Shown in pieces: positions 41,085 through 48,646 of a stretch of DNA of 56,700 nucleotides. Every line of letters begins with the position of its first letter. Position 1 is the first letter of the stretch. A model generated the notes under the pieces. The model did not search any database and was not told the DNA's origin. It was given only the letters and a program-made list of their open reading frames with translations. The stretch comes from Bradyrhizobium iriomotense (GTDB lineage Bacteria > Pseudomonadota > Alphaproteobacteria > Rhizobiales > Xanthobacteraceae), in contig NZ_BSOW01000049.1 of the NCBI RefSeq assembly GCF_030160715.1, forward strand, positions 1 to 56,700, in the 5' to 3' direction. Position numbers and translations under genes: made by a program.

Positions 41085-41444
41085 TCAGCGGTCTCCGATC
41101 CGAGCGCGCCAACGGGCGTCGAACGTATCGATCTCCTTCGCGGTCGACGCTTGCGAGTTCAATAAACTGGTCGACCTTGATGCCACCGCGCTTGTAATGT
41201 CCGCGGCGGCATTTGCTTGCTTGGACTCGCTCTTCGGCCACTCCAGCAACGATTTCGCGAGCATAGGCTTGCCCTCGTACCAGCATTTCCGCCCGTCAAT
41301 AATGCGATAGGACCACCAGCGCCCCTGTGTGGCCGATGGGGCGGCGCTGCTGCATTGTTGCTTCGCCACGGCTTGAGGTATCTCGATCGGCAGGAGCGCA
41401 CTGGCGCACGCGGCGAGCGCGATCGATCGAAGCCGGGCCTTCAT
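41085..41444 (-). CDS. Exported hypothetical protein (WWSYRIIDGRKCWYEG motif)
   Basis: A 119-residue protein with a Sec signal (residues 1-27, LALPI-type run ending AVA). The mature part begins with a Cys and has RWWSYRIIDGRKCWYEGKPM followed by SLLEWP, an aromatic motif with two Cys that I associate with many small exported Bradyrhizobium proteins; it could be disulfide-bonded in the periplasm. Its function is unknown. Its start overlaps the upstream 61-residue gene by 4 nt (ATGA), so the two form an operon. Confidence 0.75.
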   Translation of the reverse strand: MKARLRSIALAACASALLPIEIPQAVAKQQCSSAAPSATQGRWWSYRIIDGRKCWYEGKPMLAKSLLEWPKSESKQANAAADITSAVASRSTSLLNSQASTAKEIDTFDARWRARIGDR

Positions 41445-41626
41445 GGCTCTGCACGAGGATTACTTCGCTGCAATCGATTTACAGCGACGACCAGGTCTGG
41501 ACGTTCGAGAATTTCGATCAGCCTATCGAGCGTGCGTTCGATACTCTGAGGTCGCGGTTGAAAGTAGTCCTCAAGAATTGATTGAGCTTCGCTGATCGCA
41601 TTGAGTGCCAATTGTTGATCGGTCAT
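41441..41626 (-). CDS. Small helical hypothetical protein
   Basis: A 61-residue protein, MTDQQLALNAISEAQSILED, then SIERTLDRLIEILERPDLVV, predicted all-helical with amphipathic spacing. Its stop overlaps the start of the exported protein gene (ATGA), supporting translation. No family is recognised; similar short proteins with RLIEIL-type cores are common in Bradyrhizobium in my recollection. Confidence 0.65.
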   Translation of the reverse strand: MTDQQLALNAISEAQSILEDYFQPRPQSIERTLDRLIEILERPDLVVAVNRLQRSNPRAEP

Positions 41627-41798
41627 ATCTTCTTACCCATCCACAAATTACGCCCGTGAGATCGCAGAAAGAAATCAAGACCATTTTGGGGAATATTCAC
41701 GCTATTCTCGGACCTTCGATCAATTTTTGTTTCGACATGGAACCGCGAAGAGGAGATTTGCCATGTGAAATCGCGCAGGAATGTCCGGAGTTCTTTCT

Positions 41799-44700
41799 TC
41801 ACCCCATCAAATCGTGATGGGTGGCGCGAGCGATTACGTCTCGAATGAAAGCCGCAGCTGAAGTGTCGGCTGTCTCCTGGCCCGTCGCTGGTTCAACCAT
41901 TTGCGCGCCGTGAGGACCGTGGTCTGCTGTAGCGCTTACAGCATGATCGATCGATGACGGGATACGGAGCAACTCCGCGGTGTCGTTGGCGTCCGAGCCA
42001 CTGGAATTGAGGATCTCGACCTTGAAGTGGAAGGCGTCTTCAGGGCCCAGCACTGCGGGCGGAGCCGTGGTGAGGAGCAAGTGTGCGGGACCGGGCAATT
42101 CGGGATGGTCCGCGCCGGCAGTTTGAAGAGAGGCGACGGCTTGCTCGGTTGCTGCGCCGGAGAGCGAGGCAGCCGCGGACGAAAAAACAAAACGGTCGCC
42201 GCCGTTGTTCGTCCAGTATCCACCGCTGCCCGCATCGCCTGCATTGAGCCCATTGATCGTTGCGGGTGCCGACGCTTCCTGGACGATGTGATCCCCACTC
42301 TTATCGGCCATCGTCACGCTGCCGGTACTCGCGCCGGTCACGTCGTCACTCGGTGGGACAGAACTGACTGCCGCCTGAGGTGCCTGGCTGCCGTCGCTTC
42401 CACCCGCTGCGGCGGCCTGCTGCGACGTTCCATCGATTGGCGGCGAATCCGCTTGCGTCGCGACGGCTGGACTGTCGAAGCCCCGGAAGCCTGCGCCGTG
42501 GATGGTAATGGTCACAACCTGCGTGGTGCCGTCGATGGTGGTCACCTTGAAGGTGTCGGTCAGCGTGTCGCAGGCCCTGAGCGCCTGTACCGCGCAGTTG
42601 TCCTCGTCGAGCGTGTAGGACCACACGCCCGCCGCCGTCATCGTGAAGGTGCCGTAGCCGTGCGTGCTCCACTTTGGCGCACAAACCGCCGTGAATGTGT
42701 TGGCTGGATTGTCGACGTCAGTGTCGGTGAGCGTGCCGGTCGCAACCGGCGCTCCCTGTGTCTTGCAGTCGGGCTCGGTGACTGAGCCGGTCGTGGTGCC
42801 GGAGATGACTGCGGGGTCGTTGGCGCCGTGGATTGTGATCGTCACGACCTGAGGGGTGCCGTCAATGGTGGTCACCGTGAAGGTATCGGTGAGCTTGTCG
42901 CAGACATTGAGCGCCTGCACCGTGCTGTTGGTGTTGTCGAGCGTGTAGGTCCAGACACCCGCAGCCGTCATGGTGAAGGTGCCGTAGCCGCCCTTGCTGG
43001 CCTCGGGCGAGCATACTGCCGTAAAGGTGTTGGACGGATTGTCGACGTCGGTGTCGGTGAGCGTGCCGGTCGCAGTCGGCGTTCCCGGCTTGCAGCCGGC
43101 CGCCTCGGTGACCGAGCCGGTCGTCTTGCCGGAGATGATGGCGGCGTCGTTAGCGCCATGGATGGTGATCGTCACCACCTGCGGTGTGCCGTCGATGGTG
43201 GTCACGGTGAACGTATCGGTCAGTGTGTCGCCTACATTGAGCGCCTTCACCGCGCAGTTGTTGTTATCGAGCGTATACGTCCAGACGCCCGCCGCCGTCA
43301 TCGTGAAGGCGCCGTAGCCGCCGTTGCTGGCCTCGGGGTAGCATACAGCCGTGAACGTGTTGGACGGATTGTCGACGTCGGTGTCAGTCAGCGTGCCGGT
43401 CGCAATCGGCGCTTCCGGCTTGCAGCCGACCGCCTCGGTCACCGAGCCGGTCGTGTCGCCCGAGACGACGGCGGCATCGTTGGTGCCATGGATAGTGATC
43501 GTCACCACCTGCGGCGTACCGTCGATGGTGGTTACGGTGAAGCTATCGGTCAGGGTATCCCCGACGTTGAGCGCCTGCACCTTGCTGTTGGCGTTGTCGA
43601 GTGTATAGGTCCAGACGCCGGCCGCCGTCATGGTGAAAGTGCCATAGCCGCCCGTGCTGGCCTTTGGCGTGCTCACCGTCGTGAACGTGTTGGGGGTATT
43701 GTCGACGTCGGCATCGGCAAGCGTGCCGCTCGCACTCGGTGTGCCGGGTGTCGCGTTGGCAACGCCGCTGGCCTCGACCGACGAGCCGGTTGCGGTGCCG
43801 GAAATGACGGCGGCGTCGTTGACGCCATCGATGTTGATCGCGAAAGTCTGACTAACAGTGAAGTTGCCGTCCGACACCGTGATATCGAAGGCATCGGTCG
43901 TAGGCGCTGTCAGCGCGTTGATCGCGTCACTATTCGGCACGAAAGTGTAGGCGCCGCTCGCACTGTTGACATAGAGCGTTCCATAAGGACTGTCCTTGGA
44001 CACATCGTATGTCACTCCAGCCACGACCGTGCTGCCGACGGTCCCGCCACTGATGCCGAAGGTCAGCGGCGCGCCATCGGGGCTGCTGGCACTGAACGTT
44101 CCGCTCGTCGCGGTGAAGGTGTCAAACACCGACGTGTCGAGCTCGGTCGGCCCCGCCTGCAAATTCAGCGTCGGCGGTGGACGAATGATCGGAATATCGG
44201 GAACCACGATGGTGCTCGGCAGCACGATTGGAAGCGAATGTTGCTGCGCAGGACCTTCAGGCTCCGTGAAATTGATCGGTTCAGGCGATAACGACTCGAC
44301 GGACGGAGGCGTGCTGGAGCCCTTTGGGCCCACCTCTTTCGAAAGGTTAGCCCATACCTCATGTTCGGCCGCCTGCAACTCCTCCATGCGAGCCGCCGTA
44401 TTGACGACCTGGCTTGCGCTGATCGAGGACCCCACCTTGTTGAGCACAACCGTCTCGCCGGGATCCTCGACGAGGATGTGTCTGGGGATAGCCTCCTTGG
44501 TCACGAGTTCGAACGCGCCGTGCTCGAGGTCCTTGTATGTGATCCTGTCGTTATCCAGGAACGTGATATTCGGGTCTGCGGCCTCGGCATCCCTAAACAT
44601 CGAGAAGGTCAATGCAGCGAGCGTGAGCATTCCGAAGCCGCCCGTATGAATCGGGCCGCGAATGTCACCCAAGGGCGTGTCGATCCGCAGGGCGCCACTT

Positions 44701-45047
44701 TTTGCCCACCGGCCGGCCGCAAACGCAAATATCCCCCTTGATACGTTGAGCAGGGCCGAACTGGGCGTGCCGTCGAAATTACAGACGAATTCGCTCAGCT
44801 CAATGCGAGCGTCGCCAGAGAGATTGAAGATAGTATCGTCGATGAAGCGAAGACCAATCCGGCCGTCGGCGTCAGTCTCGATCACGTCGCCCTGGCAGAC
44901 AGGATCGCCGACCATGATTGGAGTAGCGACACCGCTTCCGCGTCTGATCGTCGCACAACCGATCGCGCTATGAACGGTGCCGACAATTCGGAGAGGCGGG
45001 ACCACGCAGGCCTCATCTCCGGCCTCGCTGCCGAACGCAACTAACAT
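41799..45047 (-). CDS. Giant FecR/VCBS-repeat protein, cysteine-enriched
   Basis: A 1082-residue protein with an N-terminal FecR-type domain (about residues 20-150; GDPVCQGDVIETDADGRIGL, then FNLSGDARIELSEFVCN and LRIDTPLGDIRGP), a Pro-rich linker, a cadherin-like unit (about 300-400) and four VCBS repeats of ~110 residues (FTMTAAGVWTYTLDN, then VGDTLTDTFTVTTIDGTPQ). A ~250-residue tail lacks RTX nonapeptides. No signal peptide is seen, which fits type I secretion adhesins, but no secretion genes adjoin. It carries about 14 cysteines, ten of them in repeats 2-4 at equivalent positions. GAGG lies before the ATG. Divergent from a paralogous FecR gene. Likely a cell-surface adhesin; inference. 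Confidence 0.85.
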   Translation of the reverse strand: MLVAFGSEAGDEACVVPPLRIVGTVHSAIGCATIRRGSGVATPIMVGDPVCQGDVIETDADGRIGLRFIDDTIFNLSGDARIELSEFVCNFDGTPSSALLNVSRGIFAFAAGRWAKSGALRIDTPLGDIRGPIHTGGFGMLTLAALTFSMFRDAEAADPNITFLDNDRITYKDLEHGAFELVTKEAIPRHILVEDPGETVVLNKVGSSISASQVVNTAARMEELQAAEHEVWANLSKEVGPKGSSTPPSVESLSPEPINFTEPEGPAQQHSLPIVLPSTIVVPDIPIIRPPPTLNLQAGPTELDTSVFDTFTATSGTFSASSPDGAPLTFGISGGTVGSTVVAGVTYDVSKDSPYGTLYVNSASGAYTFVPNSDAINALTAPTTDAFDITVSDGNFTVSQTFAINIDGVNDAAVISGTATGSSVEASGVANATPGTPSASGTLADADVDNTPNTFTTVSTPKASTGGYGTFTMTAAGVWTYTLDNANSKVQALNVGDTLTDSFTVTTIDGTPQVVTITIHGTNDAAVVSGDTTGSVTEAVGCKPEAPIATGTLTDTDVDNPSNTFTAVCYPEASNGGYGAFTMTAAGVWTYTLDNNNCAVKALNVGDTLTDTFTVTTIDGTPQVVTITIHGANDAAIISGKTTGSVTEAAGCKPGTPTATGTLTDTDVDNPSNTFTAVCSPEASKGGYGTFTMTAAGVWTYTLDNTNSTVQALNVCDKLTDTFTVTTIDGTPQVVTITIHGANDPAVISGTTTGSVTEPDCKTQGAPVATGTLTDTDVDNPANTFTAVCAPKWSTHGYGTFTMTAAGVWSYTLDEDNCAVQALRACDTLTDTFKVTTIDGTTQVVTITIHGAGFRGFDSPAVATQADSPPIDGTSQQAAAAGGSDGSQAPQAAVSSVPPSDDVTGASTGSVTMADKSGDHIVQEASAPATINGLNAGDAGSGGYWTNNGGDRFVFSSAAASLSGAATEQAVASLQTAGADHPELPGPAHLLLTTAPPAVLGPEDAFHFKVEILNSSGSDANDTAELLRIPSSIDHAVSATADHGPHGAQMVEPATGQETADTSAAAFIRDVIARATHHDLMG

Positions 45048-45437
45048 ACGCTTTGACCTCGCCTGCTACGGAAACTCAGGCCGGCGTGGTGCCGCAGTGA
45101 TTTGCTCTGGTCTGCCCTCGCTACGAGATCAAAATGCTCTCGCGCCGGCAGCCCTAGGGTTTGCCCGCCGCAATCTGCTGATCGAAATTACCAGTCACTT
45201 CAAGAAAGAAGGAGATGTAGATCGCGAACGCTGACGTGAACACTCGCGCTCGCGAGGCAGCTCCGTCCAGTGCTTCAAATTCCTAATCAGACGAATTTGA
45301 TTTATGGCATTCACTCGATATCGGCGATAACCTAGAGCTATAAGCTAAATTGAACAACACATTTGTATGTATTGCTGCCGTGCTTCGTCGTCCAAAAAAG
45401 GACAGCGATAGCGACCGATCTTCTCAGAGGGGGGATC
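45048..45437. other. Divergent regulatory region of the two FecR genes
   Basis: 390 nt separate the VCBS giant gene from the plus-strand FecR gene. The left part is moderately GC-rich; the right part (about 45270-45380) is AT-rich, suitable for promoters of either gene. I see no exact CtrA or sigma-54 sites. Confidence 0.5.
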
Positions 45438-46103
45438 ATGTGCACACATACGATAACTGGATTGGTGACGGTCCTCGTTTTGGCGCTCGCCAGTCTTTTG
45501 CCTGAGGCGGCGCACGCGCAAGCCGATTCCGCCAAGCCCGCCATTGCGGACTCGTCAACCAAACCCATTGGTAAGGTTGTGGCGGTCGCCGGTTCGGTCA
45601 CAATCGAACATGCGGGCGCCGTGGTCGTTCAGGCCAGTACCTCAGATGAGCGCGGCCGAACCAAGATCGGTGATCTCGTATATCAGGGGGACGTGGTGCG
45701 GACCGGGTCGGATGGTCGGGTCGGCATCAACTTCACCGATGGCGCCTCGTTCAATCTATCGAGCAATGCGCGCATGGCTCTGGACGAGTATGTGTACGAC
45801 CCAAATGGGAAGTCCAACTCGACGTTTTTCAGCCTCGCCAAGGGAACGTTCACCTTCGTTGCCGGGAACGTTGCGAAAACTGGCGACATGAAGATCGACA
45901 CACCCGTCGCAACAATGGGAATCCGAGGCACCACGCCCCACGTGGAGATCTCCGATAATGGGGCAGTAAAGTTCTCGACGCTCATTGAAGAAGGCAAGAG
46001 CAAGACTAACAAGACTGACAAGAAGTCCAGAGCCTCCACGGCAGTTCCACCCGAACAGAAAGCCGAGCGCAAGCTCAACTTGAACATTTGCCGACGGTGC
46101 TAG
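45438..46103 (+). CDS. FecR-domain exported protein
   Basis: A 221-residue protein with a Sec signal (residues 1-29, ending EAAHA) and one FecR domain: GKVVAVAGSVTIEHAGAVVV, IGDLVYQGDVVRTGSDGRVG, then FNLSSNARMALDEYVYDPNG and MKIDTPVATMGIRGTTPHVE. It has no sigma or TonB partner nearby, so it is not the classical iron-signalling FecR; isolated FecR proteins of this type are probably periplasmic or cell-surface. ATG 45438 is chosen because GAGGGGGGA precedes it; earlier frames lack a signal. It aligns well with the FecR domain of the divergent giant gene. The TPR gene begins 50 nt after its stop. Confidence 0.85.
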   Translation: MCTHTITGLVTVLVLALASLLPEAAHAQADSAKPAIADSSTKPIGKVVAVAGSVTIEHAGAVVVQASTSDERGRTKIGDLVYQGDVVRTGSDGRVGINFTDGASFNLSSNARMALDEYVYDPNGKSNSTFFSLAKGTFTFVAGNVAKTGDMKIDTPVATMGIRGTTPHVEISDNGAVKFSTLIEEGKSKTNKTDKKSRASTAVPPEQKAERKLNLNICRRC

Positions 46104-46153
46104 GAAGGTTCATCAGCAGCAAAGTCCCCAAGTTTCGCGATCGGGACCCTGAT

Positions 46154-47014
46154 ATGAAGAGTGCGAGAGGAAGCATCACCGGCGGCGTGGCGTCGTGTGT
46201 CATCCTGCTGTTGCTCGGGTTGCCGGCGAGGGCGCAGACGCCGAAGCAGGATGATAGCTATCTCAAGACGGTCGAGCTCTGTAACAGCGTGGAGCACGCC
46301 TCGCTCGAGGCGCGAATAGACGGGTGCACAGCGTTCATCAACGCACATCATGGCGCGACGAAGGCGTTGGCCATAGCGTATAACAATCGTGGTAATGCTT
46401 ATGCTGAAACAGGAGACTATGACCGCGCCATCCACGATTTCGATCAATCGATCGGGCTCAATCCAGCCTATACCAAGCCCTTCAATAATCGCGGCGTGGC
46501 CTATTTGAGGAAAGGCGAATACGACCTTGCGATCAAGGCGTTCGATGAGGCCATCAAGCTCGACCCCAACTACGTCGACGCTTATTTCAATCGCGCCGCG
46601 GCCCATCTGAGGAAGAGCGAGTACGATCACGCCACGCGAGACTATGATGAGGTCCTTCGGCGCCAACCCAATTTGGAGGCCGTGTGGAACGCCCGCTGTT
46701 GGGCCCGTGCCATGACCGGTGCGCTGCAGGCGGCGCTGGAGGATTGCGACAAGGCCATTCAGCTGGCGGCGAACAGCGCCGCGGCTTATGACTCGCGCGG
46801 GCTGATTCATCTGAAGATGGGCCAATGGGGTGCGGCTGTCGATGACTATGGTTCTGCGCTGCGCCTTGCCCCGAATATGGCAAGTGCGTTCTACGGACGC
46901 GGACTTGCCCGGCTCAAGCAGGGCGACAAGGCGGGAGGCGATACGGATCTCTCGGCGGCCGAAGCGATTCAGGCAAGGATCGGCGAGGACTTCGCGCGTT
47001 ACGGCCTGCGGTAG
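46154..47014 (+). CDS. Exported TPR protein
   Basis: A 286-residue protein with a signal peptide (ends LPARA) and at least five tetratricopeptide repeats from about residue 70: YNNRGNAYAETGDYDRAIHD, FNNRGVAYLRKGEYDLAIKA, FNRAAAHLRKSEYDHATRD and later copies. TPRs bind protein partners; which is unknown. It follows the FecR gene on the same strand after 50 nt, so the two may function together in a surface complex. ATG 46154 has a modest ribosome site; an earlier frame start at 46088 overlaps fecR. Confidence 0.85.
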   Translation: MKSARGSITGGVASCVILLLLGLPARAQTPKQDDSYLKTVELCNSVEHASLEARIDGCTAFINAHHGATKALAIAYNNRGNAYAETGDYDRAIHDFDQSIGLNPAYTKPFNNRGVAYLRKGEYDLAIKAFDEAIKLDPNYVDAYFNRAAAHLRKSEYDHATRDYDEVLRRQPNLEAVWNARCWARAMTGALQAALEDCDKAIQLAANSAAAYDSRGLIHLKMGQWGAAVDDYGSALRLAPNMASAFYGRGLARLKQGDKAGGDTDLSAAEAIQARIGEDFARYGLR

Positions 47015-47133
47015 ATGTACGAGCGCGGACTCTCCATTGTTTGCTTGCCGCGGCAAGCGGACAGCGTGAGAGGCCTGCGGCGGCCCGATATGCTTTGATG
47101 TGTGGGCCGAGACCGAGACGCATGGGTGGCCTG

Positions 47134-47430
47134 ATGTACATGTTCATTCGAAAGTACACCGAGGTTCGTTCGGTTGCGGATTCTGCTCGCCGCGCCAAGA
47201 GCGGCATCGGCCAGATCCTGAGGCAATCGCGCGGATTCAGATCATATTATGTACTGGATGGGGGCGAAGGCGTCGGTGTCGCGGTGATGATCTTCGAGGA
47301 CCGCGAAAGTGCCAATGCGGCGAACAGCAGAGTGCTGGACTTCGTTCAAGCAAGCCTGCACGACCTTCATCTTGGGAGCCCTGAGATCATCGCAGGGGAG
47401 GTATTGGTGAACATAGAAGCGGATGCGTAA
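47134..47430 (+). CDS. Dimeric alpha/beta-barrel-like small protein
   Basis: A 98-residue protein, MYMFIRKYTEVRSVADSARR, then FRSYYVLDGGEGVGVAVMIF and EDRESANAANSRVLDFVQAS. The strand-helix-strand-strand pattern with a Tyr-Tyr before a glycine turn is that of the ABM (antibiotic biosynthesis monooxygenase-like) superfamily, whose members bind haem or small aromatics or simply dimerise. A catalytic role cannot be assigned. ATG 47134 follows GGGTGGCC; earlier starts add low-complexity sequence. Confidence 0.65.
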   Translation: MYMFIRKYTEVRSVADSARRAKSGIGQILRQSRGFRSYYVLDGGEGVGVAVMIFEDRESANAANSRVLDFVQASLHDLHLGSPEIIAGEVLVNIEADA

Positions 47431-47834
47431 TTGTCCCTAAGGTCACTCATCCGCTACGAGACGTGCTTTGCGCGCGCGATTGCGCAAACAATTCAACCGG
47501 GGATCGCCGACGACTGCACGCGCTACCGCGTGCGGTCGACGCTGGGGCCTGCGACCACGAGCACTGCGACTTTTCGCCGTATCAAAATCCGGTATTCAGG
47601 CGGGTTCGATGGTGCTTAGATTTCACCTACGTCATGACGTGGCGGGCGCTGGCTTACGGACTCCGCCCGCCGTTTTGGAATAGGCATGCCCTTGAGGCCC
47701 GCCTCCAACTCTTGAGCTTTCCGTTCTTCCCCAAACTCGGGGGCGGGCCTTTGTTTTTCAGAAGACCGCGGGTCGCGAACGGGTGACCCGAACATACGGA
47801 AGTCATCGTCCGGTTCGGTTCAAGAGATGTTGCC
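47431..47834. other. Intergenic stretch with a terminator-like hairpin
   Basis: No gene is supported in these 404 nt; frames are short and lack family features. AGGCCCGCC at 47695-47703 pairs with GGCGGGCCT at 47742-47750, followed by TTGTTTTT, a likely intrinsic terminator with a large loop. An ATG at 47827 is out of frame with the next gene. Confidence 0.5.
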
Positions 47835-48572
47835 GTGGGCTGCACCGCCGGCCAGGAAGTCCGTTGCCATACTACGCTGCACAGTCCAACAGGATGGCAC
47901 CGTAGTGGTACTCTCCTCATTGTGATGTTCTGTCTCGCACACGCCGTGCTGGGTGCGCGTGAAGCAGGCGCCCAGTGTTCAGCGCGCGACGTCCTGCAAA
48001 ATCAACTTCGGCTCAAGAACGTTCCCTCACCAGGCGCGCCGGGCATTCCAATCCGCTCCGCCGTGGACGCTCCGGTGTGGAAGACGATTGCGATAGGTAC
48101 ATTTGTAGATCGATTCACCCTCATGGGCGCCCTGGATGCGGTCGGGTGCAGCGTTGGAAATCTGGCAGGAGAAGTTCTCGACAATCCGGCCTTCTCCCTC
48201 AGTGCAGTGAAAACGAATGTGGATCTCTTCGCGGTCTTCGGAGCCGAGCTCGGCTTTCTGACCGACACGGCGCCGCTGGGAGATATCTATGCCCGAGCTC
48301 AGCAGCTGGGTTTTGCGCTTGCAGCGGCAGAGGTCGCTCCACAACTAAGGCTTCAATATTTCGACCAGCCGGTTGGCGAATTTCTCATCATTGGAATGGA
48401 GCCGATCAACACGAGGAATGGTGAGCCAGTCATTCTCACAGTGGCCAATGGCGGCGCAGGACTGATTCTCATCGGCCAGGATGGAGCGGCCGACGCACAG
48501 ATATCCGTACGATCCCGTTTTCTGTTTGCGCGGCCGACCGGAGTCGAGACCACGGCATTCCTCCCGCCCTAA
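47835..48572 (+). CDS. Exported hypothetical protein
   Basis: A 245-residue protein with a hydrophobic signal-like run (residues 26-47, GTLLIVMFCLAHAVLGAREA) and mature sequence beginning near CSARDVLQ. Cys48 and Cys105 could form a disulfide. No domain is recognised; DNPAFSLSAVKTNVDLFAVF and LGFLTDTAPLGDIYARAQQL suggest mixed alpha/beta structure. The start is uncertain: the GTG at 47835 gives a long n-region, an ATG at 47925 would cut into the signal. It converges with the UPF0182 gene, 74 nt away. Confidence 0.6.
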   Translation: MGCTAGQEVRCHTTLHSPTGWHRSGTLLIVMFCLAHAVLGAREAGAQCSARDVLQNQLRLKNVPSPGAPGIPIRSAVDAPVWKTIAIGTFVDRFTLMGALDAVGCSVGNLAGEVLDNPAFSLSAVKTNVDLFAVFGAELGFLTDTAPLGDIYARAQQLGFALAAAEVAPQLRLQYFDQPVGEFLIIGMEPINTRNGEPVILTVANGGAGLILIGQDGAADAQISVRSRFLFARPTGVETTAFLPP

Positions 48573-48646
48573 GCATATCGGCTGCGGAGAGTCGGCTTCC
48601 CTCGTGGCGGCCGAGGCGAATGGCGGACTTCACCGGGCCAGGCTCC

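Noticed and set aside
41605..41817. Plus-strand 70-codon frame
   Set aside because: Overlaps the ends of two better-supported minus-strand genes, and has no ribosome site or family features.
41799..45047. RTX toxin reading of the VCBS giant protein
   Set aside because: No GGxGxDxUx nonapeptides and no RTX activation or secretion genes adjoin.
47431..47834. Short plus-strand frames of 60-107 codons
   Set aside because: Cys/Arg-rich, mutually overlapping, lacking ribosome sites; one runs through a terminator-like hairpin.
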